Source: Chitinophagales bacterium (GTDB lineage: Bacteria > Bacteroidota > Bacteroidia > Chitinophagales > Chitinophagaceae). Taken from it: a stretch of DNA of 64,000 nt. The notes beneath the pieces are model-generated. The model was not told where the DNA came from, ran no database searches, and was given only the letters and a program-made list of their open reading frames with translations. Within the stretch, counting starts at the first letter, position 1. Every line of letters begins with the position of its first letter. The DNA lies in the NCBI GenBank assembly GCA_020636495.1, contig JACJXQ010000008.1, forward strand, positions 2,790,001 through 2,854,000, in the 5' to 3' direction. The translations under genes and the position numbers were made by a program. Below are positions 1 to 9,242 of the stretch, piece after piece.

Positions 1-1409
1 ATATCTACTTTCATTGCGTCATTAATAGTATTATCCTGTTGCCAGAAACAATCCAGAGACTCTATACCCGGCAGGCCTAACCTTGTAGTAATACTCCTGT
101 CAACGACACGATATGCGGCAGACTCTGCTACTGTGGGGTACAGCTTACTTCTTTGTATGCCGCTATACCTGTTTCGCCAGTCGCGCCCGGTAGATAGTTT
201 TGCTTTTTCTTTTATTTTTTCTGAAACAGCCATGGCAAATGCAAAGCCCGACTTGATACTGCCGGCGCCTCTCAATGCTATTTCTTCCAGCATGGGTTTA
301 TACCACCAAGTATATCCTCCCAGCAACTCATCTCCTCCATCTCCGGTAAGCGCTACTTTCCCAAACCTTCTTGCAGACTTGCATATCAGGTAAGTTGCAA
401 TAGCCGATGAATCAGAAAAAGGCTCATCGTATATATCAGGAAGCTTCAGGAAAAGATCTTCAAAATTCGCTCCTTCTTCAAACAGCTCATGATGATCTGT
501 CTTATACATATCAGCTGCCATCTTTGCATATGGCAACTCACTTACTTCGTTCTTATAGCCAAATGCCAGTGTTTTCAATTGCGGGTTTACCTTATGCGCC
601 ACACTGACAACTGACGTAGAATCCAAACCACCGCTCAGAAATGCACATACATCTACATCCGCAACCATTTGCTTCTTAACTGCATCAGTGAACAATGCTT
701 CAAACTTTTCCGCAGCATCAGACAGGCTGATATTTTCGGTAGTAGTTGTCGGATAATTCCAATAACGCTCAACATGCAGCGACCCATTACTGAAGGTCAG
801 GTAGTGAGCAGGAGGTAATGAATGTACATTCTTATATATCGTCTTTACAGGACCGATATAACCATAACTCAGGTAGCGGCTGACAGCAGCAGCATCTATC
901 TCTGGTTTTATCAACCCGCTGGCGATGATAGCCTTTATTTCTGAAGCGAAAACCAATTCATTATTTGCAGTTATTGCATAATAAAACGGCTTTTCGCCGA
1001 ACCTGTCGCGTGCGGCAAAAAACGATTGCTTTTCATTGTCCCACAAACCGAATGCGAACATACCCGGCAGCCTGTCCAGCATATCCGTACCATATTGCTG
1101 ATACAATGCAAGTATTACCTCTGTATCAGAAGTAGTGGCAAAGTCGTATTGCAACTGCTCGCGTATAGACTTATAACCGTAGATCTCTCCGTTGAATACA
1201 ATACCCGTCCGGGATTCTTTCCCCAGCATGGGCTGGTCACCGGAAACAAGGTCAACAATACTCAAACGATTATGTCCGAGCGTACAGTTATCGAAGTTAT
1301 AAATACCATTGCTGTCAGGCCCACGGTGATACATACTCTTAACCATACGTTCCTGAGCATCTCTGTATCTTGATGTATCCCTTGCTACTATTCCTGATAT
1401 ACCACACAT
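1..1409 (-). CDS. asnB: AsnB-type asparagine synthase / glutamine amidotransferase (partial, C-terminus off the window)
   Basis: The minus-strand frame starts at ATG 1409 with MCGISGIVAR, which places the class II glutaminase nucleophile at Cys2. It continues with HRGPDSNG, NGEIYGY, a TTSDTEVIL stretch and ARDRFGEKPFYYA, all typical of the Ntn-type glutaminase domain. The ATP-pyrophosphatase loop LSGGLDSTS lies near 610-640. About 469 residues are visible of a family that usually has about 600, and the frame runs open into the left edge. The family moves glutamine ammonia to an adenylated carboxylate. It is the last visible gene of the polysaccharide operon, 52 bp after the preceding glycosyltransferase, so a role in amidating a sugar acid is as likely as asparagine synthesis. 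The family is clear; the substrate is inferred from position only. Confidence 0.93.
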   Translation of the reverse strand, partial: MCGISGIVARDTSRYRDAQERMVKSMYHRGPDSNGIYNFDNCTLGHNRLSIVDLVSGDQPMLGKESRTGIVFNGEIYGYKSIREQLQYDFATTSDTEVILALYQQYGTDMLDRLPGMFAFGLWDNEKQSFFAARDRFGEKPFYYAITANNELVFASEIKAIIASGLIKPEIDAAAVSRYLSYGYIGPVKTIYKNVHSLPPAHYLTFSNGSLHVERYWNYPTTTTENISLSDAAEKFEALFTDAVKKQMVADVDVCAFLSGGLDSTSVVSVAHKVNPQLKTLAFGYKNEVSELPYAKMAADMYKTDHHELFEEGANFEDLFLKLPDIYDEPFSDSSAIATYLICKSARRFGKVALTGDGGDELLGGYTWWYKPMLEEIALRGAGSIKSGFAFAMAVSEKIKEKAKLSTGRDWRNRYSGIQRSKLYPTVAESAAYRVVDRSITTRLGLPGIESLDCFWQQDNTINDAMKVD

Positions 1410-1461
1410 ATGGTTCTGACTATCTTTTCTTTATATCCTTTCTACTGACATTATAGTATCA

Positions 1462-2604
1462 TCAGTTTTCACTGATGATATAATTGAGCATTGTTTGTTC
1501 AGGATGAAAATCATAACGCTCCTGTATCATCCTTAATGATGCCTGACCCCACTCTTCCCATTTATCTTTTTGCTGCCAGGCAGACTCTAATGCATCTGCA
1601 AACGATTGGTAACTGAATGGCTCGCAAAGCACACCATTTACCCCTGTTTCCAAATAATCAGGTATTGCCCCCATTCGTGTACCAACAGCCGGTCTGCCAC
1701 AGCACATGGCTTCAAAAAGTGTTATTGGCCCTGAATCTTGTCTTGAAGGAATCAGTAGCATGTGATTCTCCTCCCATATGCGCTCCATGCTTTTTTCATA
1801 ACCACGAAAACGCACTTTATCCTCAAGCCCGTAATAGGCGATCAGCTTTTTCAGGTATCCTTCATCTTGTCCTTTGCCATATATATTCAGCACAAAAGAC
1901 CTGTCTTTCCACTCTTTGCCCGACAATGCTTTTAATGCCACATCCTGTCCTTTATGTCTTATCGTCAATACACCTATTATAGCAAAATTCACGATAGCAT
2001 ACTGGGTACTCTTCAATACCTGTGGTTCAGCAATATTTACAGGGTGTGATACTACCTGTGCATTGGCCAATTCATCAGCCAATTGATGGCGTAACATCTG
2101 CACCTGCATATTGCTGGTAAAAAATACCCGTTCGGCCTTGCGATAAGATATCTTCAAGTTCTCATTCAGCCTTTCATTCGTATCAGGAACGATTGAAAGG
2201 CTGTGGCAGAATATGAAATAAGGTATGTTCGTTTGTTTTACAAATACGAGCATATCCTGTTCATCCCTCGCGATCTCGTCTCCACCACCCAGGTTGAAAA
2301 ATATCCTGTCTGCTTTATAATCTATCAGGTAGTCATGGTAAGTTTTTAATTGCTTACCTGCCGACAACCTGTTTTTCACTTTCTTTTTAAGTCTTTCTGG
2401 CAATGCAGGATAATACCTCCGCCTGAAATAGAACTCGGCCCCCAAATGCTTCAATTCCTGTATAGGTTCAGGTAGTTCTTCAAAGTCGAACATTGACACA
2501 AGCACACTATGTCCTTGCTGCAATGCAAGCCTGGCTGTCTTCACCCACAGTACTTCACTCCCTCCCCATGCATCTGAATTGATAGTCAAAAATGCCAAAC
2601 GCAT
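1462..2604 (-). CDS. Glycosyltransferase family 4 protein
   Basis: A 380-aa GT-B fold enzyme expected to transfer a sugar from a nucleotide donor to the growing surface glycan on the cytoplasmic side. The N-terminus (MRLAFLTINSDAWGGSEVLW) has the early glycine-rich acceptor loop of GT4 enzymes. The C-terminal donor motif at about residues 290-298 reads DSGPITLFE, so the first Glu of the usual EX7E is Asp. The CGRPAVGT strand follows. The ATG at 2604 directly abuts the stop of the upstream GT2 gene, so translational coupling is likely. A short inverted repeat (1458-1479) covers the stop codon but lacks a T-tract. Donor and acceptor cannot be told from sequence. Confidence 0.88.
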   Translation of the reverse strand: MRLAFLTINSDAWGGSEVLWVKTARLALQQGHSVLVSMFDFEELPEPIQELKHLGAEFYFRRRYYPALPERLKKKVKNRLSAGKQLKTYHDYLIDYKADRIFFNLGGGDEIARDEQDMLVFVKQTNIPYFIFCHSLSIVPDTNERLNENLKISYRKAERVFFTSNMQVQMLRHQLADELANAQVVSHPVNIAEPQVLKSTQYAIVNFAIIGVLTIRHKGQDVALKALSGKEWKDRSFVLNIYGKGQDEGYLKKLIAYYGLEDKVRFRGYEKSMERIWEENHMLLIPSRQDSGPITLFEAMCCGRPAVGTRMGAIPDYLETGVNGVLCEPFSYQSFADALESAWQQKDKWEEWGQASLRMIQERYDFHPEQTMLNYIISEN

Positions 2605-3516
2605 CTACGCCAAACGAGATTTAAATGAACGATAGAACACAGACCAGAAACTCCTGTTCAGTATGTAAGTTGGTTTATAATATATAGCCTTCAGGTTTGA
2701 GTTGAGTGCTTCATTAAAACTATTCTGAACGCTAAATTGATATGCTATCCTTGTATAATACAGCCACGCGAGTGCATTATATTCGCTTGATGTAAAATTC
2801 GGTGTAAAGTTTCGTTCCTTCCTTCTGCGGTAGGCTTTCATCTTTGCAAGCAATGCAAAGTTTGCAGCTTTCAATCCATTACCTCCTTGAGAAATGCCCA
2901 TCGCATGCCTGCGGTATAAGTAAAGTGGCTTATCTACAAAACCTTTCTCCCCAAGTTCTTCCAGCTTGAGTAAAAGATCATGGTCTACAGCTCTTTGTTG
3001 TTCAGGGTCAAAGCCAGATGTCTTTTCATACATCGACCTTTTGAACGTAATAAAGTTGCTGACTTTTATCTCTTTAATAAAGGGAACACCTTCCGGTTGT
3101 TCATCACTTATGTCACAAATACCTGTTTTCTGCATCTTATCATCACAATCATAAGCCCGCGAAGTAATAACAGAAGCTCCCGGCTGATCTTGATGTGCAT
3201 TAGCCATCACCTCCAGTGTATCAGGTTCCAATGCATCATCAGCGCCCAGCATACCAATTATGCCACCTGAAGAGATATCCATCGCCGATCTGAAAGTAGC
3301 GCCGGCACCTTTATTTTTTTCATGCAACACCCATTTAATTCTCGGGTCTTCTGCAACTATCTTTTTGATGTACTCAACACTGTCGTCCGTCGAGGCATCA
3401 TCAGCTATCAGCAGTTCCCAATTATCATAGGTCTGTTTCTTGAGACTATCAACAAGGTAAGGCAAATACCTACCGTTATTATAATTAGCTACTATTACTG
3501 AAAAAAGTTCACTCAT
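2605..3516 (-). CDS. Glycosyltransferase family 2 protein
   Basis: A GT-A fold family 2 enzyme of 303 aa. It starts MSELFSVIVANYNNGRYL, then has the nucleotide-binding ADDAST (about residues 38-43) and the metal-binding GADDAL (about 91-96), in the order expected of inverting GT2 enzymes. I chose ATG 3516. The frame extends two codons further to a GTG at 3522, which is a weaker start. It sits 13 bp after the WbpG-like amidotransferase gene in the same operon. The acceptor is unknown. The C-terminal third (about residues 215-303) is basic and helical, with no clear membrane segment. Confidence 0.88.
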   Translation of the reverse strand: MSELFSVIVANYNNGRYLPYLVDSLKKQTYDNWELLIADDASTDDSVEYIKKIVAEDPRIKWVLHEKNKGAGATFRSAMDISSGGIIGMLGADDALEPDTLEVMANAHQDQPGASVITSRAYDCDDKMQKTGICDISDEQPEGVPFIKEIKVSNFITFKRSMYEKTSGFDPEQQRAVDHDLLLKLEELGEKGFVDKPLYLYRRHAMGISQGGNGLKAANFALLAKMKAYRRRKERNFTPNFTSSEYNALAWLYYTRIAYQFSVQNSFNEALNSNLKAIYYKPTYILNRSFWSVFYRSFKSRLA

Positions 3517-3529
3517 CGTCACAACTCAA

Positions 3530-4657
3530 TTATGAGCTTTTCATTTTCTTATAACGCTCCCACAAAGGCCTCAATGGCATAAGTATCGGGTAATAATAAA
3601 ACAACGACCCTTCCTTTTTAAATTCGTCATGCCTCCTTGGAGGGGTACGCATTATTTCGTCAAACTCTTCTGATGTGTAACCCAGTTTCTTCAACACAAA
3701 CTCCCTGTCCACTTTTAGCTGCTGCTCATCATACAACGGTTTCTTCATCTCCTCCAGCGCTTCTTCACGGGTTATTTGCCCTGAGCATATCAGGTTTGAA
3801 AGGTGTACTTTTCGTTTATCTACTTTGAATTTTACTGGCAATATATACGCCTGGTAAAACCGGGTAAAGATTGACTCGTAGTGTTTGCCGCCGTAATCCT
3901 TCCAATCCAGTTCTTTCTGTAATTGATTCTTGACCTCCTGCTTATTGTAGTCTATCCAGTTCAGGAACTCAACCGTCTCTACCCAATTATTTATCTTCTT
4001 CTTCAGCTTCCTGTTCATCATCGGGTATGACTTCAATGGTATCTCCCCATAATGCTCATGTATATCCAGGATGTTGATATAATCAGCCTTACGGTAGGTC
4101 CAGTTATCCACCATTATACCTTCTGTAACAATATTGAATCCGCTCAACACGTACTTAATATTCCTGTCAACCGCAGTTTGGTAGAGGGCCGCAAATATTG
4201 CGTGGTCTGTCAGCGCTTCAATATCTATTACTCCTGCCTTCAGGTAAGCACGCTGCAGGTCCCTGAATTCCGGCCAGTTAATCACGTAGGTTTCCAGTTC
4301 AAAACCCAGCTTATTAACTATATTTTCAATATTCTTTACCGCCAGCTCGCTGTTCCAGCCATTATCAAAGTGCAGGCACAAAGGTTTCAGGTCATATTTC
4401 TTTGCCAGTAAAGCAAGATAGCTACTGTCCACACCGCCACTCAGCCCGAGAATGCAATTATATTCACCTTCAGGTTTACTGCTTTTTATTTTCTGAACTA
4501 TGTCATTTATCTTCTTTTCAGCAGCTGTTCCAGTCAGTACACATTCTTTGTATTTCCTGTCATACTCATGGCAATAATTACAAACCCCTTCGCTATCCAA
4601 TTTAATGTTCGGATCGTCAGTACTGTCGAGTATACATTTTTTACATGCTACAACCAT
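3530..4657 (-). CDS. N-acetyl sugar amidotransferase (WbpG/PseA/WbuX-like)
   Basis: A 375-aa PP-loop ATPase with GLSGGVDSSYLALL (PP-loop SGGVDSS at 73-79). It is preceded by paired CxxC motifs at Cys5/Cys8 and Cys26/Cys29, probably a metal site. This layout is typical of WbpG/PseA proteins, which convert an N-acetyl group or carboxyl of a nonulosonate or uronate sugar to an acetamidino/amide group. In Pseudomonas, WbpG works with HisH- and HisF-like proteins that supply and channel ammonia. No such partners are in this window, but an AsnB-type protein lies two genes downstream. Start ATG 4657 gives the CKKC motif at once. The gene lies 6 bp from the flanking GT4. Family assignment is firm; the exact sugar is unknown. 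Confidence 0.87.
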   Translation of the reverse strand: MVVACKKCILDSTDDPNIKLDSEGVCNYCHEYDRKYKECVLTGTAAEKKINDIVQKIKSSKPEGEYNCILGLSGGVDSSYLALLAKKYDLKPLCLHFDNGWNSELAVKNIENIVNKLGFELETYVINWPEFRDLQRAYLKAGVIDIEALTDHAIFAALYQTAVDRNIKYVLSGFNIVTEGIMVDNWTYRKADYINILDIHEHYGEIPLKSYPMMNRKLKKKINNWVETVEFLNWIDYNKQEVKNQLQKELDWKDYGGKHYESIFTRFYQAYILPVKFKVDKRKVHLSNLICSGQITREEALEEMKKPLYDEQQLKVDREFVLKKLGYTSEEFDEIMRTPPRRHDEFKKEGSLFYYYPILMPLRPLWERYKKMKSS

Positions 4658-4663
4658 GGGTAA

Positions 4664-5899
4664 TTACAATTTATGAACTAAATACTCCCCTAGTTCATTC
4701 GCGAGTTTCTCTGCATCGCACATCTCCCTATAACGAGCATATGCAGTAGTCCTCTTTTTATTTTTTATTTGTCCTTCGTGTAAATAGAATCTATTAATAG
4801 ACGCTGCAAGTATCTCAGGAGTCACTTCATTGGGCAACAGTTCTCCAACTTCATCATCAACGATCTCCTTTGTCCCACCGGCATCGGTAGCTATTACAGG
4901 AATACCTACCGAGAATGCTTCCATAATAGAAAACGGCACCCCTTCACTTTTAGACACGTTGATGAACAAGTCTATCGTGTTTTCTTTATAATAGCTCAAT
5001 ACCTGGCTACTATTTACTTGTCCCAGGAAAATGAATTTATCTTGCAACCCAAGACTATTAACCAGTTCCTTCAGCTCTTCTTTAAGCAAACCATCACCCA
5101 GGTGAGACCATTGAACAGGGATGTCTAGCATCTTCAGTGCCTGTATCATAATGTGCACCCGTTTCACATCACTCAGCAAAGAACAACTAACTATCCTCAA
5201 CACTCCGTCATCAGAAGCTTTACTCATCCTTCCGTCCGAAACTGTGCCACACCTGAACACACTGACCTTATCCTTATAAGCAGGATAATATTTATCAAGC
5301 TCTATTTTTCCTGTGAGTGAACTTGGCGCTACAACCTTGAGCGCCTTCATCATATTTGTACGGTATGGGATGTAAAAATCATTCACATCTTCAAACAGGT
5401 CGAACCTATGCATCCGTACAAAGGTTTTCAATTTATTTCCGTTTCCCAGAAAAGGGATCACTTCGCAAGTACCCAGCCCCCAATAAAAATAAAATACATC
5501 ATCTTCTCTTGCGTCATCAAACACAGACCGTAGTATCTTATTGTCAGTAAGCCTCAGCATTTCTAATGAAGACCGCAACCACTTCTTATACTTATTATGG
5601 TCTTTATATACCTTCTTTTTCAGGTATTCGGCTGCAAATGTAAAAAAGTGTTTTGAGCGTATCAGCTTAAAAATATCCTGCCGGCTTCTTACCGGAAAGA
5701 AGTTATTCTCTGTCTCGAACAATGGTCCTAGTACTTTCACTCCTTTTGGCAGGTCTTTAGTAGCTTCCGTAGTAATACCATAACAATAAGGCACAACTGT
5801 TATTTCGTCAAAATAATTCACCAGCACCCTGAGTTCATTGGTTTTCCATTGTTCCTGGTAACCAAAAGGATATGATGTAGTGAAATAAAATAATCTCAT
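4664..5899 (-). CDS. Glycosyltransferase family 4 protein
   Basis: A 411-aa retaining GT4 enzyme. The C-terminal half carries a complete EX7E motif, EGVPFSIME (about residues 319-327), then GIPVIATDAGGTKEIV, which contacts the nucleotide-sugar. The N-terminus (MRLFYFTTSYPFG) is the usual first beta-strand of the acceptor domain. It is cytoplasmic or peripherally membrane-bound, as expected for glycan assembly. Start ATG 5899 lies 13 bp after the upstream GT2 stop, and the gene ends 6 bp before the WbpG-like gene. Donor and linkage are not predictable. Confidence 0.88.
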   Translation of the reverse strand: MRLFYFTTSYPFGYQEQWKTNELRVLVNYFDEITVVPYCYGITTEATKDLPKGVKVLGPLFETENNFFPVRSRQDIFKLIRSKHFFTFAAEYLKKKVYKDHNKYKKWLRSSLEMLRLTDNKILRSVFDDAREDDVFYFYWGLGTCEVIPFLGNGNKLKTFVRMHRFDLFEDVNDFYIPYRTNMMKALKVVAPSSLTGKIELDKYYPAYKDKVSVFRCGTVSDGRMSKASDDGVLRIVSCSLLSDVKRVHIMIQALKMLDIPVQWSHLGDGLLKEELKELVNSLGLQDKFIFLGQVNSSQVLSYYKENTIDLFINVSKSEGVPFSIMEAFSVGIPVIATDAGGTKEIVDDEVGELLPNEVTPEILAASINRFYLHEGQIKNKKRTTAYARYREMCDAEKLANELGEYLVHKL

Positions 5900-5912
5900 A
5901 AAAGGCGATCAG

Positions 5913-6794
5913 CTATCTTCTAAATTCCGAAAGAACGAGTTGAACAGCGCGTTGTATATCTATACTGGCCACATTAAAAACATATGCCTTTTTACCTCGC
6001 TTATACAGTGTAGCATACATATCACACAGCCGCTCTCTCAATATATCCTTGACCTTACTATCAAAATCATCTTTCAGGAAACTTTTAAAAAGGTCTATCT
6101 TCACCTGGTATTGTTTTTCTATACTTTTTCCCGACCACATACCCGTGTTGTGCAACCTGTATACCGCCATCACTTCAGGAATATATTTGATTTTGCCTTT
6201 TTTAGCCAAACACATATACAAATAATAGTCCAAAATAGAAATTTGAATATACGATGCCACTCCATCAATCATTGACTTTCTCCACAAAACTGAAACTGTA
6301 TTGATAACATTATCATTTGCGATATCGTAAATGTCATAAACATCCTTAGAATAATTAATCGGATTTACATCCAACTTTTCATCACTTAGAACTTTCACAT
6401 CGTGAAAACAAAGACTAAATTCGGGGTTTAAATCCAAAAAATCTACTTGTTTTTGTAGCTTATAATCATCAATCCAGTAATCATCGCCCTCGCACATAGC
6501 AATATATTCTGCTCCACTATCAAAACAAGCTTTGTAAACCAACTGTGCGTTATTCCTAGAACCTATATTCTGACTATGTAGTATTAGTTCGATTATTTGT
6601 GGATATTCGTTTTTATATGACAGACATATTTCTCTCGTCTTGTCTGTAGAATAATCTTCTCCTATAAAAACCTTATACTGAAAGTCCGTTTTCTGTGCTA
6701 CAATTGATTCTAATGCTTTTGCAATATAGTTCTCATGATTGTATGTAACCACGAATACCGCAACTTTTGGTTTGTAATTTTCGTTGGTAACCAC
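5913..6794 (-). CDS. Glycosyltransferase family 2 protein (GTG start)
   Basis: A 293-aa GT-A enzyme. VAVFVVTYNHENYIAKALES opens the nucleotide-binding domain, IGEDYSTDKT (about 44-53) is the first acidic site and CEGDDYW (101-107) the metal-binding DxD-like site. The 'SIVAQKTDFQYKVFIGED' type is common in polysaccharide loci. No ATG lies near the N-terminus, so GTG 6794 is the best start, 7 bp after the PhyH gene stop. Base composition here and in the next two genes (about 5.9-8.6 kb) is visibly richer in A+T than the flanking genes, as often seen in exchanged parts of glycan loci. The substrate is unknown. Confidence 0.85.
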   Translation of the reverse strand: MVTNENYKPKVAVFVVTYNHENYIAKALESIVAQKTDFQYKVFIGEDYSTDKTREICLSYKNEYPQIIELILHSQNIGSRNNAQLVYKACFDSGAEYIAMCEGDDYWIDDYKLQKQVDFLDLNPEFSLCFHDVKVLSDEKLDVNPINYSKDVYDIYDIANDNVINTVSVLWRKSMIDGVASYIQISILDYYLYMCLAKKGKIKYIPEVMAVYRLHNTGMWSGKSIEKQYQVKIDLFKSFLKDDFDSKVKDILRERLCDMYATLYKRGKKAYVFNVASIDIQRAVQLVLSEFRR

Positions 6795-6801
6795 CTAATA
6801 G

Positions 6802-7635
6802 CTATTTAAAGACATTCTGAACATCCTCAACAGTTGGAAAATTTGCGGTTATTAATTCCTCGCTCGGTTTGTACAAATATGGATGGGCATATTTCCTTTC
6901 AATAAAAGTAGGTTCTTCCAAGTCATTATATCTAAAATGACAACTCCACCGAGGAGTATCGCTTGTATTTTCACCACTTGCATGAACTAAAAAACTGGAA
7001 AAAAACAACGCGTCACCTTGTTCAACTTCTACAGAAATCATCGAGGCCTTATCACTCTCACTTAGAGCAACCATACCAAAGCCATTTTCAATGTGATCAG
7101 TATACAATCCCCTCAAATGACTCCCAGGTAGCACCTGCAACGCACCAAGGCTAACATCCACACTAATTAATGGCAACCAGACAACAATAGAGTTTAATGA
7201 GCCCTGCATACTTCGCCAATCCTGATGTGCGTCAACCGTATGAAATACCTTTTGTTTTGCCAATCTTGGATGATTAAAATACAAGACAGGACGTGTACTA
7301 ATTACCGGAGTTTTAATTCCTAAATCTTTAAGCTTTAACAAAATACGTTCATCCAACGATAGACGGTGTAAGCTAATTAGATGCTGAACTTGTTTGCCAC
7401 AATTTGACAAACAAGTCAAATCCTCTTCAAACAACCTATATAGGCAATTATTAAACTCTTCGTCTGAAATATCTTCTAACAAAGTTTGATTATTCTTTAA
7501 ATATCGTTTGTAGTGAAATTGACGAAAAAATATTCCTTTTGCCTGATTCAAAACGTTAGCAATCTCATCCTTTAAAAAAAAGGACTTTACTAGGGTATAC
7601 CCGTTTTTGTTAAACGAATCCATAAAACAAAACAT
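6802..7635 (-). CDS. Phytanoyl-CoA dioxygenase (PhyH) family protein
   Basis: About 277 aa, a predicted non-heme Fe(II)/2-oxoglutarate oxygenase. The facial triad is visible as HQD (His137/Asp139 in this numbering) and a distal His218 in SSFLVHASGENTS, followed by Arg for 2-oxoglutarate in PRWSCHFRYND. Family members hydroxylate or epimerise small molecules, and some act on sugars or lipids in glycan loci. ATG 7635 lies 1 bp after the upstream stop. ATG 7623 (MDSFNKNGYTLV) matches the usual family start and is an alternative. A further frame extension uses TTG 7647 and is rejected. Inside a polysaccharide operon a glycan-tailoring role is likely, but that is inference. Confidence 0.8.
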   Translation of the reverse strand: MFCFMDSFNKNGYTLVKSFFLKDEIANVLNQAKGIFFRQFHYKRYLKNNQTLLEDISDEEFNNCLYRLFEEDLTCLSNCGKQVQHLISLHRLSLDERILLKLKDLGIKTPVISTRPVLYFNHPRLAKQKVFHTVDAHQDWRSMQGSLNSIVVWLPLISVDVSLGALQVLPGSHLRGLYTDHIENGFGMVALSESDKASMISVEVEQGDALFFSSFLVHASGENTSDTPRWSCHFRYNDLEEPTFIERKYAHPYLYKPSEELITANFPTVEDVQNVFK

Positions 7636-7636
7636 T

Positions 7637-8581
7637 TTATATATCAACGATTTTTGAAGAACTAATTACAGCATATCCGATTCCTGAACGTCCAAAACCA
7701 TTGCCGTTGTAAAACATAATTAAATCATTTCCATTCTGTATCACACATGGGTAAGAGATCATTTCTGAATCCCAACTATTTTCTGAAATAGTTATACCTA
7801 CTTCCTTATCCTTACGTATCCAATCATTCCCATCATTTGATATTGCATACCCAATTTTATAAGACTGATCTTTGAACTTTCTATAATCAAAAATACCCCT
7901 AACTCCATACCACATATGATATCTGTTTCCAATTTTCAAAACTGACGCACTAGCAAGACCTCCTTCATTTTCTGCCAAATCAATTGCAACTTTGCCAGTT
8001 TGCAGCCAGTCAATTGCATTAAGGGATTCCGCATACTTTATATTGTATAAGGGCTCTATCGCATCATCTTTTTTTATCCATTTTACACATGACAAGTACC
8101 ACATCTTAAATACACCTGAATCCTGCATAACGTAGGCTGTTCCTGAAAAATATGGTTCACGATGGTTAATTGTTATTATTGGCCCCTCTGAATATTTCTG
8201 GAATGTCTTACCTCCATCTTCACTAATTGCAAGACCAATAGCATTTTGGTACGGTACAGTTCCTCTAGTTGTCCATCCTATATAATAAAGGAACTTTCTA
8301 TTATTGATATTTATTATTGAAGTAGGCATAACTCCACAATCGTCAAAAGCACCAAATTTCCCAAAATCTAGCAAGGTAGTATTGTGTATATACAGCACCT
8401 TTTCCGGATTCATCTTATCCACTTCAAAATAGGAAATATTACTTTGACCTGCTGCGTTCCGGGTAGCATAGTAAATCCTCAATGAATCTGTCAATACATC
8501 AACAACCGGTACCTGTGCATGACTTTTGTTCCAGTCAAATTCTCCATTTACATTAAATATTAATCCTTTCTTTTCCCACAT
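7637..8581 (-). CDS. Five-bladed beta-propeller glycosidase-like protein (GH43/GH32/GH130 clan fold)
   Basis: About 314 aa with no signal peptide. Blade-like repeats each end in an aromatic strand plus a 'sxDG' turn: GLAISEDGGKTF, NIKYAESLNAIDW, KIGYAISNDGNDW, FGRSGIGYAV. The sequences SYPCVIQNGNDLIMFYNGNG and RYHMWYGV resemble GH43/GH130-type propellers that bind sugars. Proteins of this type recur in O-antigen and capsule loci with unknown activity. I cannot assign catalytic acids with confidence, so phosphorylase, glycosidase and pure binding roles stay open. ATG 8581 follows the acetyltransferase stop (8584-8586) by 2 bp; an overlapping GTG at 8584 is possible. Confidence 0.7.
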   Translation of the reverse strand: MWEKKGLIFNVNGEFDWNKSHAQVPVVDVLTDSLRIYYATRNAAGQSNISYFEVDKMNPEKVLYIHNTTLLDFGKFGAFDDCGVMPTSIININNRKFLYYIGWTTRGTVPYQNAIGLAISEDGGKTFQKYSEGPIITINHREPYFSGTAYVMQDSGVFKMWYLSCVKWIKKDDAIEPLYNIKYAESLNAIDWLQTGKVAIDLAENEGGLASASVLKIGNRYHMWYGVRGIFDYRKFKDQSYKIGYAISNDGNDWIRKDKEVGITISENSWDSEMISYPCVIQNGNDLIMFYNGNGFGRSGIGYAVISSSKIVDI

Positions 8582-8583
8582 CA

Positions 8584-9237
8584 CTACATATCTTTTGTTG
8601 ACCTGTCCGATTTTACTGCAGGGTTACCCTTATACATAGACCAGGCCTCTGTATCCTTTGTTATGCTGGCTGCCATAGCCACAAATGTGCCTTCTGCAAT
8701 GGTCACTCCATCTCTTATCGTAGCATTAACTCCGAGCACTGAATAACTGCAAACTTTACAATGACCTGACAACACCACGTGAGAAGTAAACATCACATGA
8801 TCTTCGATTTTCCCGTGATGACCTATATGGTTGCCGCTCCAGAGAACAACATTATTACCAACAGAAGTAAATGGTTGAATAACGTTATTCTCAAGAATAA
8901 AGCAATTATCTCCTATCGGGTTGTCAAATAATGTTGCTTTGGTACTGATATAACTTATCAGGTTATATCCTTTTTCTTTAATGCTATTGTAAACACTCTC
9001 CCTGAGCCTGTTCATTCGTTGCGGAGACATAGGTGCAAAAAAACTGAATTCAACAGGTGGGTACGAAGATTCTACAGTCTCGAAAGGAACAACCGGCAAA
9101 CCGTGAAATGTTGGTTGCTCAGGCATATACTGTTCATTTACACTAAAAGCCACAACTTCATGCTCTGAGTCATTAACAAGATAGTAGTGTGCTAACTCTG
9201 CAAAATCCTGCACTCCGAATATTACTACTTTAGCCAT
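8584..9237 (-). CDS. NeuD/PglD-like sugar O/N-acyltransferase
   Basis: A 217-aa two-domain protein. Residues 1-75 (MAKVVIFGVQDFAELAHYYL) form the Rossmann-like PglD N-terminal domain that binds the sugar nucleotide. Residues 90-205 are left-handed beta-helix hexapeptide repeats (DNPIGDNCFI, NNVVLWSGNHIGHHGKIEDH, GVTIAEGTFVAMAA), used with acetyl-CoA. A His-rich turn (NHIGHH) offers a catalytic base. It most likely acetylates a sugar or UDP-amino sugar of this glycan. It lies 5 bp after the methyltransferase and is co-translated with its neighbours. The acceptor is not predictable. Confidence 0.83.
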   Translation of the reverse strand: MAKVVIFGVQDFAELAHYYLVNDSEHEVVAFSVNEQYMPEQPTFHGLPVVPFETVESSYPPVEFSFFAPMSPQRMNRLRESVYNSIKEKGYNLISYISTKATLFDNPIGDNCFILENNVIQPFTSVGNNVVLWSGNHIGHHGKIEDHVMFTSHVVLSGHCKVCSYSVLGVNATIRDGVTIAEGTFVAMAASITKDTEAWSMYKGNPAVKSDRSTKDM

Positions 9238-9242
9238 GTACG

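Noticed and set aside
133..1373. Three plus-strand frames in the first 1.4 kb
   Set aside because: The minus strand encodes an unmistakable AsnB protein that runs off the left edge; the plus-strand frames are its shadows.
1458..1479. Hairpin at the end of the first GT4 gene as a terminator
   Set aside because: It covers the stop codon and is followed by ACTATAATG rather than T residues, and the operon continues into asnB.
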